DNA of 64,000 nt from Candidatus Aminicenantota bacterium (GTDB taxonomy: Bacteria > Acidobacteriota > Aminicenantia > Aminicenantales > Saccharicenantaceae), in NCBI GenBank assembly GCA_014360015.1, contig JACIYJ010000002.1, positions 248,001 through 312,000 of the forward strand. Reading direction: 5' to 3'. The position numbers and the translations under genes are program-made. The notes beneath the pieces are model-generated. The model did no database searches, was not told the DNA's origin, and worked only from the letters and a program-made list of their open reading frames with translations. Positions 26,317 through 35,514 of this stretch are shown piece after piece. Every line of letters starts with the position of its first letter. The stretch's first letter is position 1.

Positions 26317-27212
26317 TAAAAATTTTGATTGCTGACCATCTTGACCAAGAGGCTGTTGAACAGCTTCAGGCTATACCAAATTTTGAGGTAACTGTCAAAA
26401 CAGGATTGAGTGAAACTGAACTTGTTCAGATTATCCCTGATTTTGACATAGTGGTTGTTCGCAGCGCCACTAAAATCACCAGACCGGTAATAGAAGCTGG
26501 CAAAAATCTCAAGCTAATCATCAGGGCTGGTATTGGGCTTGATAACATTGATGTACAGGCAGCTAAGGAAAAAGGCGTTGAGGTTGCTAACACCCCAGCA
26601 GCCACTTCTATTTCCGTAGCTGAACATACTATAGGACTTATGATTGGAGCCGTCCGACATCATGGTCCTGCTAACCTCTCGATGAAGCAGCATAAATGGG
26701 AGAAAAAAGCTTTCACCGGTACGGAACTTTACGGAAAAACTTTGGGCATAATCGGTTTTGGCCGAATCGGAACAGAGGTTGCCCGAAGAGCTCTGGCTTT
26801 CGGGATGAAGGTAATAGCCTATGATGTCATTCCGATTAAGACTGACCTACTGGTGACTCAAGTCAGCCTGGATGAATTGCTTAAACAGGCGGATATCATC
26901 ACCCTGCATGTACCCAAGACATCCAAACCGCTTCTGGGTGAAGAAGAATTTGCCAAAATGAAAGATGGTGTGGTCATAGTCAATGTGGCCAGAGGCGGTG
27001 TGGTAGATGAAAAAGCTCTGCTTAAGGCTTTAAATTCAGGCAAAGTCAAAGCAGCAGCTCTCGATGTTTTTGAAAAAGAACCGCCAGAAGATTTCACCCT
27101 GATTGACCATCCAAAAGTGACTGCTACTCCTCACCTGGGCGCCTCAGCTGAAGAGGGACAGAAAAGAGCCGGTCTGGAAGTGGTCAGGATTATAAAAGAA
27201 AAATTCGCCTGA
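26313..27212 (+). CDS. serA: D-3-phosphoglycerate dehydrogenase, short form without ACT domain
   Basis: NAD-dependent D-2-hydroxyacid dehydrogenase catalysing the first step of serine synthesis. 299 residues from ATG 26313, which overlaps the preceding stop and sits six bases after GGAGGG; an ATG at 26307 abuts that site and is less likely. NAD loop GFGRIGTEVARRA, catalytic Arg in VNVARGGVVDE, Glu in DVFEKEPP and His in TPHLGASAEEGQ are all present. It lacks the C-terminal ASB/ACT regulatory domains, so serine feedback as in E. coli SerA is not expected. Translationally coupled to the aminotransferase. Confidence 0.93.
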   Translation: MIKILIADHLDQEAVEQLQAIPNFEVTVKTGLSETELVQIIPDFDIVVVRSATKITRPVIEAGKNLKLIIRAGIGLDNIDVQAAKEKGVEVANTPAATSISVAEHTIGLMIGAVRHHGPANLSMKQHKWEKKAFTGTELYGKTLGIIGFGRIGTEVARRALAFGMKVIAYDVIPIKTDLLVTQVSLDELLKQADIITLHVPKTSKPLLGEEEFAKMKDGVVIVNVARGGVVDEKALLKALNSGKVKAAALDVFEKEPPEDFTLIDHPKVTATPHLGASAEEGQKRAGLEVVRIIKEKFA

Positions 27213-27294
27213 GAGTCAGTCAGTTTATAAATTATTTTTCCGAATAATTCCTGATCACGTGAATTGGTGTAGAATGTAATAGAGGTGAAAAGAT

Positions 27295-28449
27295 ATGGTC
27301 TATTTAGACAACAATGCCACCACCCCCCTTGACCCGCAGGTTATCCAGAAAATGACCTGGTTCGTCCAGGAACACTTCGGTAACCCTTCATCTTTATACC
27401 CCATCGGCCGTCGGGTAAAGGAACTGATGACCGAGGCCAGAGAACAGGTAGCTTCAGCACTTGGAGCTCATCGCAGTGAAATAATCTTTACCGGCTCGGG
27501 AACTGAAGCTGATAATTTTGCCATTCTCGGCGTTCTGGATGCTGTGCCCGATAAAAAAGAATTCATTACTTCAGCTATAGAGCACCCGGCGGTTCTGGAG
27601 ACTGCCCGCTATTTAGAAAGAAAAGGCTATACTGTTCATTATGTTCCGGTAGATCAATATGGGGTCATTGACCTTGAATTCTTAAGGTCAGTTATCTCAG
27701 AAGCCACCGCCCTGGTCTCAATCATGATGGCCAACAATGAAATCGGGACCATCCAGCCGATCGAGGAAGTTGTTAAAATAGCCAGGCGGTATGGAGTTCT
27801 GGTTCATACCGATGCAGTGCAATCTTTTGGCAAGATGGAAATCAACGTGGAAAAGCTGGGTGTTGATCTGCTGACAGTTTCCTCCCACAAGATTTATGGT
27901 CCAAAAGGCGTCGGAGCTCTTTACATAAGAAAAGGTACTCCAATCAGACCTTTTGTTCACGGTGGGCATCAAGAATTCGGTCTTAGAGCCGGAACAGAAA
28001 ATACGGTCGGAATAATTGGCTTTGGTGAGGCAGCCAGAATTCTCAAAGAAAGATGGAAAAAGGATAAAGAGCGGCTGGAAAAATTGGCCGAAAAGCTCAA
28101 ATCCGGAATCGAACAACGAATAACCGGAATTAAGTTTAATGGTCATCCAGAAAAAAGAATAAAGACCACATTGAATTTTGCCTTCCCTGGTCTGGAAGCG
28201 GAAGCCATTCTTCTGGCTCTGGCCACCAAAGAAATTTATGTCTCTACAGGTTCGGCCTGCAGTGAAGAATCCGAGGAAGCTTCCCATGTCCTTCTGGCCA
28301 TTGGCTTGAAGCCCGAAATCGCCAGGTCAGCTATCAGAATGTCTCTCGGTCGGTTTAACACCGAAGAAGATGTCGAAATAGTTTTGAAAGAATTACCGGA
28401 AATCGTAGCCAGACTGCGAGAGATTTCTCCTTTCCATCCAGAGATGTGA
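27295..28449 (+). CDS. Cysteine desulfurase (NifS/IscS family)
   Basis: PLP enzyme that takes sulfur from cysteine for Fe-S clusters and thio-modifications. 384 residues; YLDNNATTPLDP opens the protein, K199 in SSHKIYGPKG binds PLP, H98 in IEHPAV is the catalytic His, and the persulfide cysteine C322 lies in STGSACSEES. The C-terminal loop around Cys322 is long (GSACSEESEEASHVL), placing it in group I with NifS/IscS. No IscU-type scaffold gene is adjacent. It starts with AGAGGTGA before the ATG and may be read together with the next gene, 46 bases downstream. Confidence 0.94.
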   Translation: MVYLDNNATTPLDPQVIQKMTWFVQEHFGNPSSLYPIGRRVKELMTEAREQVASALGAHRSEIIFTGSGTEADNFAILGVLDAVPDKKEFITSAIEHPAVLETARYLERKGYTVHYVPVDQYGVIDLEFLRSVISEATALVSIMMANNEIGTIQPIEEVVKIARRYGVLVHTDAVQSFGKMEINVEKLGVDLLTVSSHKIYGPKGVGALYIRKGTPIRPFVHGGHQEFGLRAGTENTVGIIGFGEAARILKERWKKDKERLEKLAEKLKSGIEQRITGIKFNGHPEKRIKTTLNFAFPGLEAEAILLALATKEIYVSTGSACSEESEEASHVLLAIGLKPEIARSAIRMSLGRFNTEEDVEIVLKELPEIVARLREISPFHPEM

Positions 28450-28495
28450 TTCAGAGAAAAGAATTGCTGGAAAATTTTCAGGAGATATCTGAAGA

Positions 28496-29296
28496 ATGAT
28501 TGTGGTCGGTGAACTTTTAAATTCCAGCCAGCAGAAAGTTGAAGAAGCTTTCATCAATAAAGACGAAAGTTTCATTATCGACCTGGCCGTTCAACAGGAA
28601 AGAGCAGGCTGCACTTATTTGAACCTAAACGCAGCAACTATGATGGAAAAGGAAGAGGAAACTCTGGTCTGGGCTATTTCTCTTCTCCAGGCTCATGTTT
28701 CTATTCCGATTTCTATCGACAGTCCCAACCCTAAAGCCCTGGCCGCTGGACTCAAGGTTCACCGCGGCCGGGCCCTTCTGAATTCTCTTCCGGGAAAACG
28801 AGCCGAGCTTGAAGAAATCATCCCGTTGATCAGAGAATTTTCTCCAGAAGTTATTGTCTCCTGCCTTGATGATGAAGGGTTTCCGGAGACTCCAGAAAAA
28901 GCTCTTAGGATTGCTGAACGGATTCTAAACAGGCTATTCAGCCAGACCTCGATTCAGAAGGACGATATTTTCATCGATCCCCTGGTCAGACCCTTAGCTG
29001 TTTTTCCTGAAGCCGCCCGCCTCTTCCTGGAGGCTATGCTTCTGATCAAAAAAGAATTCCCAGGAATGAAAACCATTGCTGGTTTAAGTAACATTTCCTT
29101 CGGACTTCCCAAGAGAAAAATCATCAATCATGCTTTTCTTTCCAACCTCATCGGACACGGCGTGACGGCAGTCATCGCTGACCCTCTCCAGCCAGATTTC
29201 TGGCCTGTTATCATCATCAGTGAATTTATAAATAATAAGCCAGGAGCTACCAAAAGATTCCTTGATTGGGCCAGGACCTCCCGAAAAGAGGATTAG
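28496..29296 (+). CDS. Methyltetrahydrofolate methyltransferase-like protein (AcsE/MetH pterin-binding domain)
   Basis: A 266-residue TIM-barrel pterin-binding protein resembling the methyl-THF:corrinoid protein methyltransferases (AcsE, MetH module 2). Recognisable stretches are VGELLNSS at the start, CTYLNLNAA, ISIDSPNPKAL, FIDPLVRPLAV and the hallmark TIAGLSNISFGLPKRKIINHAFL. It should pass a methyl group from methyl-THF to a cobalamin protein. No corrinoid iron-sulfur protein, CO dehydrogenase or B12-binding gene lies nearby, so the partner is unknown. Dihydropteroate synthase is less likely because the AcsE-type GLSN motif is clear. It ends convergently on DUF4416 with a four-base overlap. 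Confidence 0.85.
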   Translation: MIVVGELLNSSQQKVEEAFINKDESFIIDLAVQQERAGCTYLNLNAATMMEKEEETLVWAISLLQAHVSIPISIDSPNPKALAAGLKVHRGRALLNSLPGKRAELEEIIPLIREFSPEVIVSCLDDEGFPETPEKALRIAERILNRLFSQTSIQKDDIFIDPLVRPLAVFPEAARLFLEAMLLIKKEFPGMKTIAGLSNISFGLPKRKIINHAFLSNLIGHGVTAVIADPLQPDFWPVIIISEFINNKPGATKRFLDWARTSRKED

Positions 29297-29841
29297 TTCC
29301 CATCTGAAATTGATTTCAGCTGAGCCAGATAAATCTGCCTAACCTTCAGAAAAAAATCATGATATTCAGATTGACGAAAATCAGGATAGGTCCAGTCGAG
29401 TAATTTAATCCCTTTTCTCCTAAACAGAAGCTCAAGGTGAGCATAGATTCCCCTGCTCAGCGGAATACGATGAGCAAAATCCTTGGTAGTGGCCATGACC
29501 AGAGCCGAAGCGGTTAAATAACCTGGGTCAAGGTTGACTGGTCGTTCCATCTCAGGAAAATACAATTTAAATTCGGTTTCAAGCTTATTGGTTTCTATTT
29601 TGATTCGGGGTAATTCTTCAGGGCTAATAAGTTCTTTAAAACTCAGGAAGTACCTTTTAAGATTTTTGCCCATCTGAGGTTCATAGTAATCAGTGAAAGT
29701 GAAAGGGAAGGAAGGGCTTTCCAGGTCGGGCTGCCCGAATCTTTTAGTCAAAACTTCCACCGCTTTTTTCCGAATATCTTCCAGCGAATAGATTATGCCG
29801 CAGATGAGTTTAACCGGTTTAAAGCTTTTAATTTCTGTCAT
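29293..29841 (-). CDS. DUF4416 family protein
   Basis: I recognise the family layout but no function. The 182 residues begin with PVKLICGIIYSLEDI, continue with FPFTFTDYYEPQMGKNLKRYF, then NLDPGYLTASALVMATTKDFAHRIPL, GIYAHLELLFR and LLDWTYPDFRQSEYHDFF, all conserved in DUF4416. It is soluble and globular by composition. The ATG has no Shine-Dalgarno and lies nine bases after a -10-like TATATT. Confidence 0.85.
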   Translation of the reverse strand: MTEIKSFKPVKLICGIIYSLEDIRKKAVEVLTKRFGQPDLESPSFPFTFTDYYEPQMGKNLKRYFLSFKELISPEELPRIKIETNKLETEFKLYFPEMERPVNLDPGYLTASALVMATTKDFAHRIPLSRGIYAHLELLFRRKGIKLLDWTYPDFRQSEYHDFFLKVRQIYLAQLKSISDGN

Positions 29842-29850
29842 TACTGTGCA

Positions 29851-29878
29851 AATATAACTTAAACCAGAAGTCTGATAA
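29851..29878 (-). promoter_or_regulatory. Promoter-like element ahead of the DUF4416 gene
   Basis: TTATCA (29873-29878), 16-base spacer, TATATT (29851-29856), then nine bases to the ATG at 29841. No ribosome site lies between. Confidence 0.35.
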
Positions 29879-29966
29879 TTTCAACTGACGCTCTCACTTC
29901 AAGAAGCTTTAGATGGTCAAGGACGATTTTGTCTTAACTGGATTGACTTTTTCACAGGTTTGATGA

Positions 29967-29994
29967 TTGATTTAACCGGTCAATTTGGTATAAT
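29967..29994 (+). promoter_or_regulatory. Strong promoter nine bases before asnS (probable leaderless mRNA)
   Basis: TTGATT (29967-29972), 16-base spacer, extended TGG-TATAAT (-10 at 29989-29994). The ATG is at 30004. The nine intervening bases carry no Shine-Dalgarno, so the eight-gene transcript should start at or within about two bases of the asnS start codon. Confidence 0.65.
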
Positions 29995-30003
29995 TTCAGC
30001 ACT

Positions 30004-31296
30004 ATGAAATGGGTATATATTGAAGATATAAGTAATTATATAGGCCAAGATGTAGAAATTAGGGGCTGGGTCTATAACAAAAGGTCCAGCGGTAAGGTTC
30101 GTTTTCTTCTGATCAGAGATGGGACCGGTATCATTCAAGGGACTATTTTCAGCCCGGATAAAGATTTCCCCCTATTCCGGGTTTTTGACGAATTAACTCA
30201 GGAATCATCGGTAATCGTCAGGGGGAATGTTAGAGAAGATAAAAGAGCACCTGGTGGCTATGAGCTAGAGATAAAAGACATCGAAGTCATCCAGATCGCC
30301 AGAAACTATCCAATAACCCCCAAAGAACATTCTGTAGCTTTTTTGATGGAACACCGTCATCTCTGGCTAAGATCCCAGAAGCAGCATGCTATCCTTCAAG
30401 TAAGAGCTGAAACCATCCGCGCCATCAGGGATTTCTTCGATGGACGTGGATTCCGGCTGATGGATACCCCTATCCTGACTCCCAGCGCTTGCGAGGGTAC
30501 TACTACCTTATTCGAAACGACTTATTTTGACCAGAAAGCTTATCTCAGTCAGAGCGGGCAGCTCTACAATGAAGCCACTGCTGCAGCTTTCGGAAAAGTC
30601 TATTGCTTCGGTCCGACCTTCCGGGCTGAAAAATCCAAAACTAGACGCCATCTGATTGAGTTTTGGATGGTTGAACCAGAAGTGGCTTTTGCCACCCTTC
30701 AAGACATAATTGAACTTGGTGAAGACCTGATCATGTTCATCTTAGAAAGAGTTCTGGAAAGAAGGAAGAAGGACCTGGAAATCCTGGAAAGAGACACAGC
30801 TCCCCTGGAAAGAATTGCCAAGCCTTTCCCACGCATTACTTATGATGAAGCGGTTAAGCTTTTAAAAGAAAAGGGCTCTCAGATTGTCTACGGCGATGAT
30901 TTTGGCGCTCCTGAAGAAACTCTTCTGTCAGAAATCTTTGACCGGCCGGTCTGTGTAACTCATTTTCCGGCCAAAATAAAAGCTTTTTACATGCAGCCTG
31001 ATCCGGAAAGACCGGACCTGGCTTTGGGCGTTGATTTTCTGGCTTCTGAAGGCTATGGAGAGATAATCGGTGGTGGACAGAGGATCCATGATCTGGACCT
31101 TCTGGAACAGCGGATTAAAGAATTCAACCTGCCTCGAGAAGCCTATGAATGGTACATCGACCTCAGAAGATACGGGACATTCCCCCATTCAGGTTTTGGT
31201 TTAGGGCTGGAAAGAACAGTAGCTTGGTTGTGCAAGCTTCCTCACATCCGGGAAACCATTCCCTTCCCCAGGCTTCTTTATAAGATTTATCCCTGA
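30004..31296 (+). CDS. asnS: Asparaginyl-tRNA synthetase
   Basis: Class IIb aminoacyl-tRNA synthetase joining asparagine to tRNA-Asn in the cytosol. 430 residues. An OB-fold anticodon-binding domain (about 1-105, [24 protein letters not shown]) precedes the catalytic domain, with motif 2 [26 protein letters not shown] and motif 3 [14 protein letters not shown] near the C-terminus. The FRAEKS form and SGQLYNEA fit AsnS rather than AspRS. It opens a rightward run of eight genes with small gaps or overlaps. Confidence 0.95.
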   Translation: MKWVYIEDISNYIGQDVEIRGWVYNKRSSGKVRFLLIRDGTGIIQGTIFSPDKDFPLFRVFDELTQESSVIVRGNVREDKRAPGGYELEIKDIEVIQIARNYPITPKEHSVAFLMEHRHLWLRSQKQHAILQVRAETIRAIRDFFDGRGFRLMDTPILTPSACEGTTTLFETTYFDQKAYLSQSGQLYNEATAAAFGKVYCFGPTFRAEKSKTRRHLIEFWMVEPEVAFATLQDIIELGEDLIMFILERVLERRKKDLEILERDTAPLERIAKPFPRITYDEAVKLLKEKGSQIVYGDDFGAPEETLLSEIFDRPVCVTHFPAKIKAFYMQPDPERPDLALGVDFLASEGYGEIIGGGQRIHDLDLLEQRIKEFNLPREAYEWYIDLRRYGTFPHSGFGLGLERTVAWLCKLPHIRETIPFPRLLYKIYP

Positions 31297-31307
31297 AGTT
31301 CAGATTA

Positions 31308-32633
31308 ATGCCTAAAATTTCTCTAATCACCCTTGGTTGCGCCAAAAATTTGGTAGACTCCGAAGTTATTCTCGGAACTCTGGCCCTGAGGGGTTATAAA
31401 TTCACTGAAAGGATCGAGGAAGCAGATATTTTGATCATAAATACTTGCGGCTTTATCCGGCCGGCCCGGGAAGAAGCCCATCAGGTTATTGATCAGGCCA
31501 TTGCCTGGAAAAAAAGCCGCCCAGGACGCCAAATAGTAGTAGTCGGTTGCTATGTTGAAAGATTCGGTGATTTCCTGAAAGCCAAATATCCTCAGGTTGA
31601 TCTGTGGACAGGGGTTCGCGAATTTGATCAAATCGGTGAACTAATAGAGAAAAAAACTGCTGCCTCCCGGAGGGAAACTTTCCTGTTAGATCACCGGACA
31701 CCACGGGCTATTACTACTGGACCGAACTGGGCATATGTCAAGATATCGGAAGGTTGCTCCCATCGCTGTGCTTTCTGTAGTATCCCCCTTATCAAAGGAC
31801 CCTATAAATCAAGAAGCATTAATTCCGTTGTCCAGGAAGTAAAAAACTTAGCCAGCCTGGGAATAAAAGAAATCAACCTGATTTCCCATGACACGACTTA
31901 TTTTGGCCGGGACAGAAAAATAGAAAATGGCCTGGTCAAACTTCTGGAAAAACTTTTGCCGATTAAGGGAATCAGGTGGATCAGGTTGCTTTATGGTTAT
32001 CCCGAAGAAATAAGAGATGACATACTGGAACTGCTGACCGAAGAAAAAATGTGTCGATATCTCGACCTGCCTTTTCAGCATTCCTCAGACATCATCCTGA
32101 AGAAAATGGGCAGGTCGATGAACGGGAAAAGAGCTTTAAAATTGCTCGAAAAGATTCGCCATCGGGTACCCGGTGCCGTCATCAGGACATCTCTGATCGT
32201 AGGCTTCCCTGGTGAAAGTGAAAAAGAGTTTGAAGAATTGAAAGATTTTGTCCGTCAAGCAGAGTTTGAACATCTGGGAGTTTTTACTTATTCCCCCGAG
32301 CCCGGAACTAAAGCCGAACGATTAGGCGATCCGATTCCGGCTGCTGAAAAGGAAAGAAGAAGGCAGGAAATCATGATGATTCAGAAGGAAATCTCCAGAA
32401 AATTTTACCGAACTTTTCGCGGGAAAACCCTGGAAGTTCTGATCGAAGGTCCAGACTTGAAAAAACCAGGAGTGCTGGTGACCAGGGCCAAATTTCAGGC
32501 GCCAGAAGTTGATGGGCTGGTCCTGGTGGAAGACTGGAAGAAACATTTCTCTCGGGAATTGCCTGATTTCATAAAAGTAAGAATTACCCGAACTCTTACC
32601 TATGATCTTGCAGGAAAGGTGGCTGATGATTAA
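31308..32633 (+). CDS. rimO: Ribosomal protein S12 methylthiotransferase
   Basis: Radical-SAM enzyme that methylthiolates a conserved Asp of ribosomal protein S12. 441 residues: N-terminal UPF0004 domain with cluster cysteines (C11 in LGCAKNLVDSE, one in NTCGF, one in VVGCYVERF), the radical-SAM triad in EGCSHRCAFCSIP near 150, and a C-terminal TRAM domain (about 375-441). LGCAKNLVDSE and the SIP ending separate RimO from the tRNA enzyme MiaB. It begins 11 bases after asnS. Confidence 0.95.
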   Translation: MPKISLITLGCAKNLVDSEVILGTLALRGYKFTERIEEADILIINTCGFIRPAREEAHQVIDQAIAWKKSRPGRQIVVVGCYVERFGDFLKAKYPQVDLWTGVREFDQIGELIEKKTAASRRETFLLDHRTPRAITTGPNWAYVKISEGCSHRCAFCSIPLIKGPYKSRSINSVVQEVKNLASLGIKEINLISHDTTYFGRDRKIENGLVKLLEKLLPIKGIRWIRLLYGYPEEIRDDILELLTEEKMCRYLDLPFQHSSDIILKKMGRSMNGKRALKLLEKIRHRVPGAVIRTSLIVGFPGESEKEFEELKDFVRQAEFEHLGVFTYSPEPGTKAERLGDPIPAAEKERRRQEIMMIQKEISRKFYRTFRGKTLEVLIEGPDLKKPGVLVTRAKFQAPEVDGLVLVEDWKKHFSRELPDFIKVRITRTLTYDLAGKVADD

Positions 32634-33081
32634 ACTGGCTAAAATCATATCGACCTTTTTCGGAATTGGACTTTTTCCTGTTGGCCCTGGGACTCTGGCC
32701 AGTCTGACCGTGGTTCTTGCTTATAAGTTTTTCCTTTATCGCCTGGCCTGGCCCTATTATCTGCTTTTATTGATTTTGATGATTGCGGCCGGAACCTTTA
32801 CTTCTACCATTTATGCCCGGGCTCTGAATCTCAAAGATCCTGGCAAGATCGTCATTGATGAGGTGGCTGGACAGCTGAGCGCAGTGTTTGTTCTCAGGCC
32901 TGATTGGAGCCTGCTGGCAGCTTCTTTTATTCTTTTCAGGATTTTTGATATCATAAAGCCTCTGGGAGTCAAAAAACTGGAAAATCTCCCCTGGGGCTGG
33001 GGAATAATGGCTGATGACCTGGCCAGCGGACTGGCAGTCAATATCATAGTGCACGTGGTAGTGATTATTTTCAAAATTTAA
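32626..33081 (+). CDS. pgpA: Phosphatidylglycerophosphatase A
   Basis: Membrane phosphatase that removes phosphate from phosphatidylglycerophosphate to give phosphatidylglycerol. 151 residues from ATG 32626, which overlaps rimO by eight bases and follows GGAAAGGTGG; an upstream in-frame ATG (32602) would need a deeper overlap. Typical motifs: FGIGLFPVGPGTLASL, DPGKIVIDEVAGQLSA (metal-binding DE) and FRIFDIIKPLGVKKLENLPWGWGIMADDLASG. Three to four hydrophobic helices are visible. It sits in the same run as plsY and gpsA, a phospholipid theme. Confidence 0.93.
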   Translation: MIKLAKIISTFFGIGLFPVGPGTLASLTVVLAYKFFLYRLAWPYYLLLLILMIAAGTFTSTIYARALNLKDPGKIVIDEVAGQLSAVFVLRPDWSLLAASFILFRIFDIIKPLGVKKLENLPWGWGIMADDLASGLAVNIIVHVVVIIFKI

Positions 33082-33083
33082 AA

Positions 33084-34370
33084 ATGGCCAAGAGTAAATC
33101 GACAAATCGAGTCGAATTTATCGCCATCGGTAGCGAACTCCTATCGCCTTCTTTTATCGAAACCAATTCTTTATTCCTGGCCGAAAAATTGGAAGAACTG
33201 GGACTCCGGCTGAGTTTTAAAACTGTAGTCAGTGACCGGCTCGAAGAGATTAAAGAAGTGCTGACTGTAGCTAAAAAACGTAGCCGACTGATATTCATCA
33301 GCGGCGGCCTTGGCCCGACAGAAGACGACCGAACCAGACAGGCGGTAGCTGAAGTTTTAAACCGAAAGCTTATTTTCCATCAGTCTATTCTGGATAACAT
33401 AAAAAAACGCTTTGAGAGTCGCGGTCTGGTCATGCCAGCTTCCAACCGACGGCAGGCTTACGTTATCGACGGCGCTGAAATACTGGAAAACCCTATGGGG
33501 ACCGCTCCAGGAATGTGGCTTGAAACCAAAAACCAGATTTTCGTTCTTTTACCCGGTCCGCCTTCAGAATTGAAGCCAATGGTGGAAAACCTGGTAAGGC
33601 CAAAACTGGAAAAATTCAGACAACACCAGGTCCTTAGAGCTATAATCAAAATTGCTGGAGCAGGAGAATCCTGGGTTGAAGATCAGATCAGACCAGTTTA
33701 CCGAATGTTGCCAGAAAACCTGGAACTGACCATCTTAGCTGCACCGGGTGATATTCAGATAAGATTATCTATGCTGGTAAAAGTAAGTCGGAAAAAAGAC
33801 CTCCTGGTGTTTGACCGAATTAAGAGTAAAATCATCGGATTGCTGGGGAACAAAGTTTATTCGACCAGTGGGGAGTCGCTGGAAGAAGTGGTTGGACGAA
33901 AACTGACGGAAATGAAAAAAACCTTAGCTTGTGCCGAATCCTGTTCGGGTGGGCTGTTGGCCAACAGGATAACTAATATCCCTGGAAGCTCCAATTATTT
34001 TCTGGAAGGCCTGGTAACCTACAGCAATCAGGCCAAAATCAGGGAGCTTGGCGTTCCCGAAAAATTGATCAGGGAAAAAGGAGCGGTTAGCCAGGATGTG
34101 GCTGAAGCCATGGCTGAAGGAGTAAGGAGGAAGTCAGGGGCGGATCTGGCTCTGTCTACCACAGGAATTGCCGGGCCCGGCGGTGGGACTGAAGCTAAAC
34201 CGGTTGGGTTGGTATATGTTGGTTTAGCCTTCCCGGGTGGAGTCTGGGTCGAGAAGAATCTTTTCAAAGGTAACCGCGACCAGATAAAATTTCAAACTAC
34301 TCAAAAAGCCCTGGATATGTTAAGGTTAAAACTGATGGAATTGGAAGAAGAAAAAGGTTCGGGGCAATGA
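33084..34370 (+). CDS. cinA: CinA family protein (NMN deamidase / ADP-ribose pyrophosphatase)
   Basis: Two-domain CinA, 428 residues. The N-terminal MoCF-type domain (about 8-175: FIAIGSELLS, ISGGLGPTEDDRTRQAVAE, LLPGPPSELKPM) is linked to ADP-ribose pyrophosphatase activity; the C-terminal domain (about 270-420: ACAESCSGGLLANRITNIPGSS, STTGIAGPGGG, KPVGLVYVGLA) is the nicotinamide-mononucleotide deamidase of NAD recycling. It starts two bases after pgpA with no obvious ribosome site, suggesting coupled translation. Its stop overlaps thpR. Confidence 0.94.
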   Translation: MAKSKSTNRVEFIAIGSELLSPSFIETNSLFLAEKLEELGLRLSFKTVVSDRLEEIKEVLTVAKKRSRLIFISGGLGPTEDDRTRQAVAEVLNRKLIFHQSILDNIKKRFESRGLVMPASNRRQAYVIDGAEILENPMGTAPGMWLETKNQIFVLLPGPPSELKPMVENLVRPKLEKFRQHQVLRAIIKIAGAGESWVEDQIRPVYRMLPENLELTILAAPGDIQIRLSMLVKVSRKKDLLVFDRIKSKIIGLLGNKVYSTSGESLEEVVGRKLTEMKKTLACAESCSGGLLANRITNIPGSSNYFLEGLVTYSNQAKIRELGVPEKLIREKGAVSQDVAEAMAEGVRRKSGADLALSTTGIAGPGGGTEAKPVGLVYVGLAFPGGVWVEKNLFKGNRDQIKFQTTQKALDMLRLKLMELEEEKGSGQ

Positions 34371-34924
34371 GAACTTTTATTGCTATCGATCTCTCTCCTG
34401 AGATAAAGGATCAACTCGAAGCCTTGGTCAATTCTTTAAAACCAGCGGCCAGGAATATCAAATGGGTTGCTCGAGAAAATTACCATTTAACTTTGAAATT
34501 CTTAGGAGAAATACCTGAACACCGGGTGGAAGTGGTTAAATCAGTTCTGGACGAAGCGGTCAAAAGGCATCATCAATTTAATTTGGTTATGAAAGGAACC
34601 GGTAGCTTTCCCCCTGGACAGAGCCGCATGCGGGTAATCTGGGTTGGGGTCTCTGCTGAACAGGAACTCGTAACCCTCCAACAAGATATTGAAGAATCCC
34701 TTATTAAGAAAGGATTTCCTCGTGAGGACAGACCCTTTTCCCCGCACCTAACCATAGGCCGGGCCAGGGTTCCAGAGGGTCAGGAGAAATTGAGAAAAGA
34801 TCTGGAAAAATTCAGTCAAATGGAATTCGGCTCGATGATGGTTAAGGAAATAACCTTTTTCCAGAGCATCCTTCATCCCGAAGGACCTGAATACAAAATC
34901 ATCAGTAGGCACGGTTTGCCATGA
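34367..34924 (+). CDS. thpR: RNA 2',3'-cyclic phosphodiesterase
   Basis: 2H phosphoesterase of the LigT/ThpR type, 185 residues, opening cyclic phosphates at RNA ends. Both catalytic H-x-T motifs are present: HLTLKFLGE near residue 41 and HLTIGRAR near 127, with FIAIDLSPEIK at the N-terminus. Start and stop each overlap the neighbours by four bases (ATGA), placing it firmly in the operon. Confidence 0.93.
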   Translation: MRTFIAIDLSPEIKDQLEALVNSLKPAARNIKWVARENYHLTLKFLGEIPEHRVEVVKSVLDEAVKRHHQFNLVMKGTGSFPPGQSRMRVIWVGVSAEQELVTLQQDIEESLIKKGFPREDRPFSPHLTIGRARVPEGQEKLRKDLEKFSQMEFGSMMVKEITFFQSILHPEGPEYKIISRHGLP

Positions 34925-35514
34925 AAATCATTTTTTTAGTTGCTTCTTATCTTTTAGGAGCCATCCCCACCGGGTATCTTCTGGTTAAGTTGACCACCAG
35001 AAGGGACATAAGAGAAGTCGGGAGCGGTTCGACCGGTGCAACCAATGTCCTTCGCTACAAAGGCTGGCGATTAGCCATCCCGGTGATGTTGGTTGATATT
35101 CTGAAAGGATTTTTGCCGGCTCTTCTGGCCAGCGTTTATCTTCAGGACCGAACCTTGGCCCTGCTTGGAGTGCTGGCTGCGGTCATTGGCCACTGTTATC
35201 CGGTTTATCTGAAATTTAGAGGTGGCAAAGGGGTGGCCACCTCGGTCGGCGGTTTTTTATACCTGGCTTCCCTGCCCTTGCTTCTAAGTCTGGTGGTGAT
35301 GGTGGTCCTGCTTTTAATTTTCCGTTATGTCTCCTTAGCAACCATAACTGGACTTTTTCTTTTTCCCTTATTCGTACTTATTTTGTATAAAGACTATAAT
35401 TTATTCTTGATTGGGCTGTTGACTTTTCTGATTGTGGTTATTCGGCATAAAGAAAACATCAGACGTTTGCTGGCCGGAACTGAAAGAAAGTTTGGAGAGC
35501 GGGTCGATGGTTAA
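34921..35514 (+). CDS. plsY: Acyl-phosphate:glycerol-3-phosphate acyltransferase
   Basis: Inner-membrane enzyme that acylates glycerol-3-phosphate to start phospholipid synthesis. 197 residues with five predicted membrane helices. The three family motifs are clear: YLLGAIPTGYL, GSGSTGATNVLRYKG and GHCYPVYLKFRGGKGVATSVG. It directly precedes gpsA, which makes its substrate, and follows pgpA by two genes. Confidence 0.95.
   Translation: MKIIFLVASYLLGAIPTGYLLVKLTTRRDIREVGSGSTGATNVLRYKGWRLAIPVMLVDILKGFLPALLASVYLQDRTLALLGVLAAVIGHCYPVYLKFRGGKGVATSVGGFLYLASLPLLLSLVVMVVLLLIFRYVSLATITGLFLFPLFVLILYKDYNLFLIGLLTFLIVVIRHKENIRRLLAGTERKFGERVDG

Noticed and set aside
27228..27255. Inverted repeat AATTATT/AATAATT after serA as a terminator.
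   Set aside because: The stem is AT-only, and no T tract follows it.
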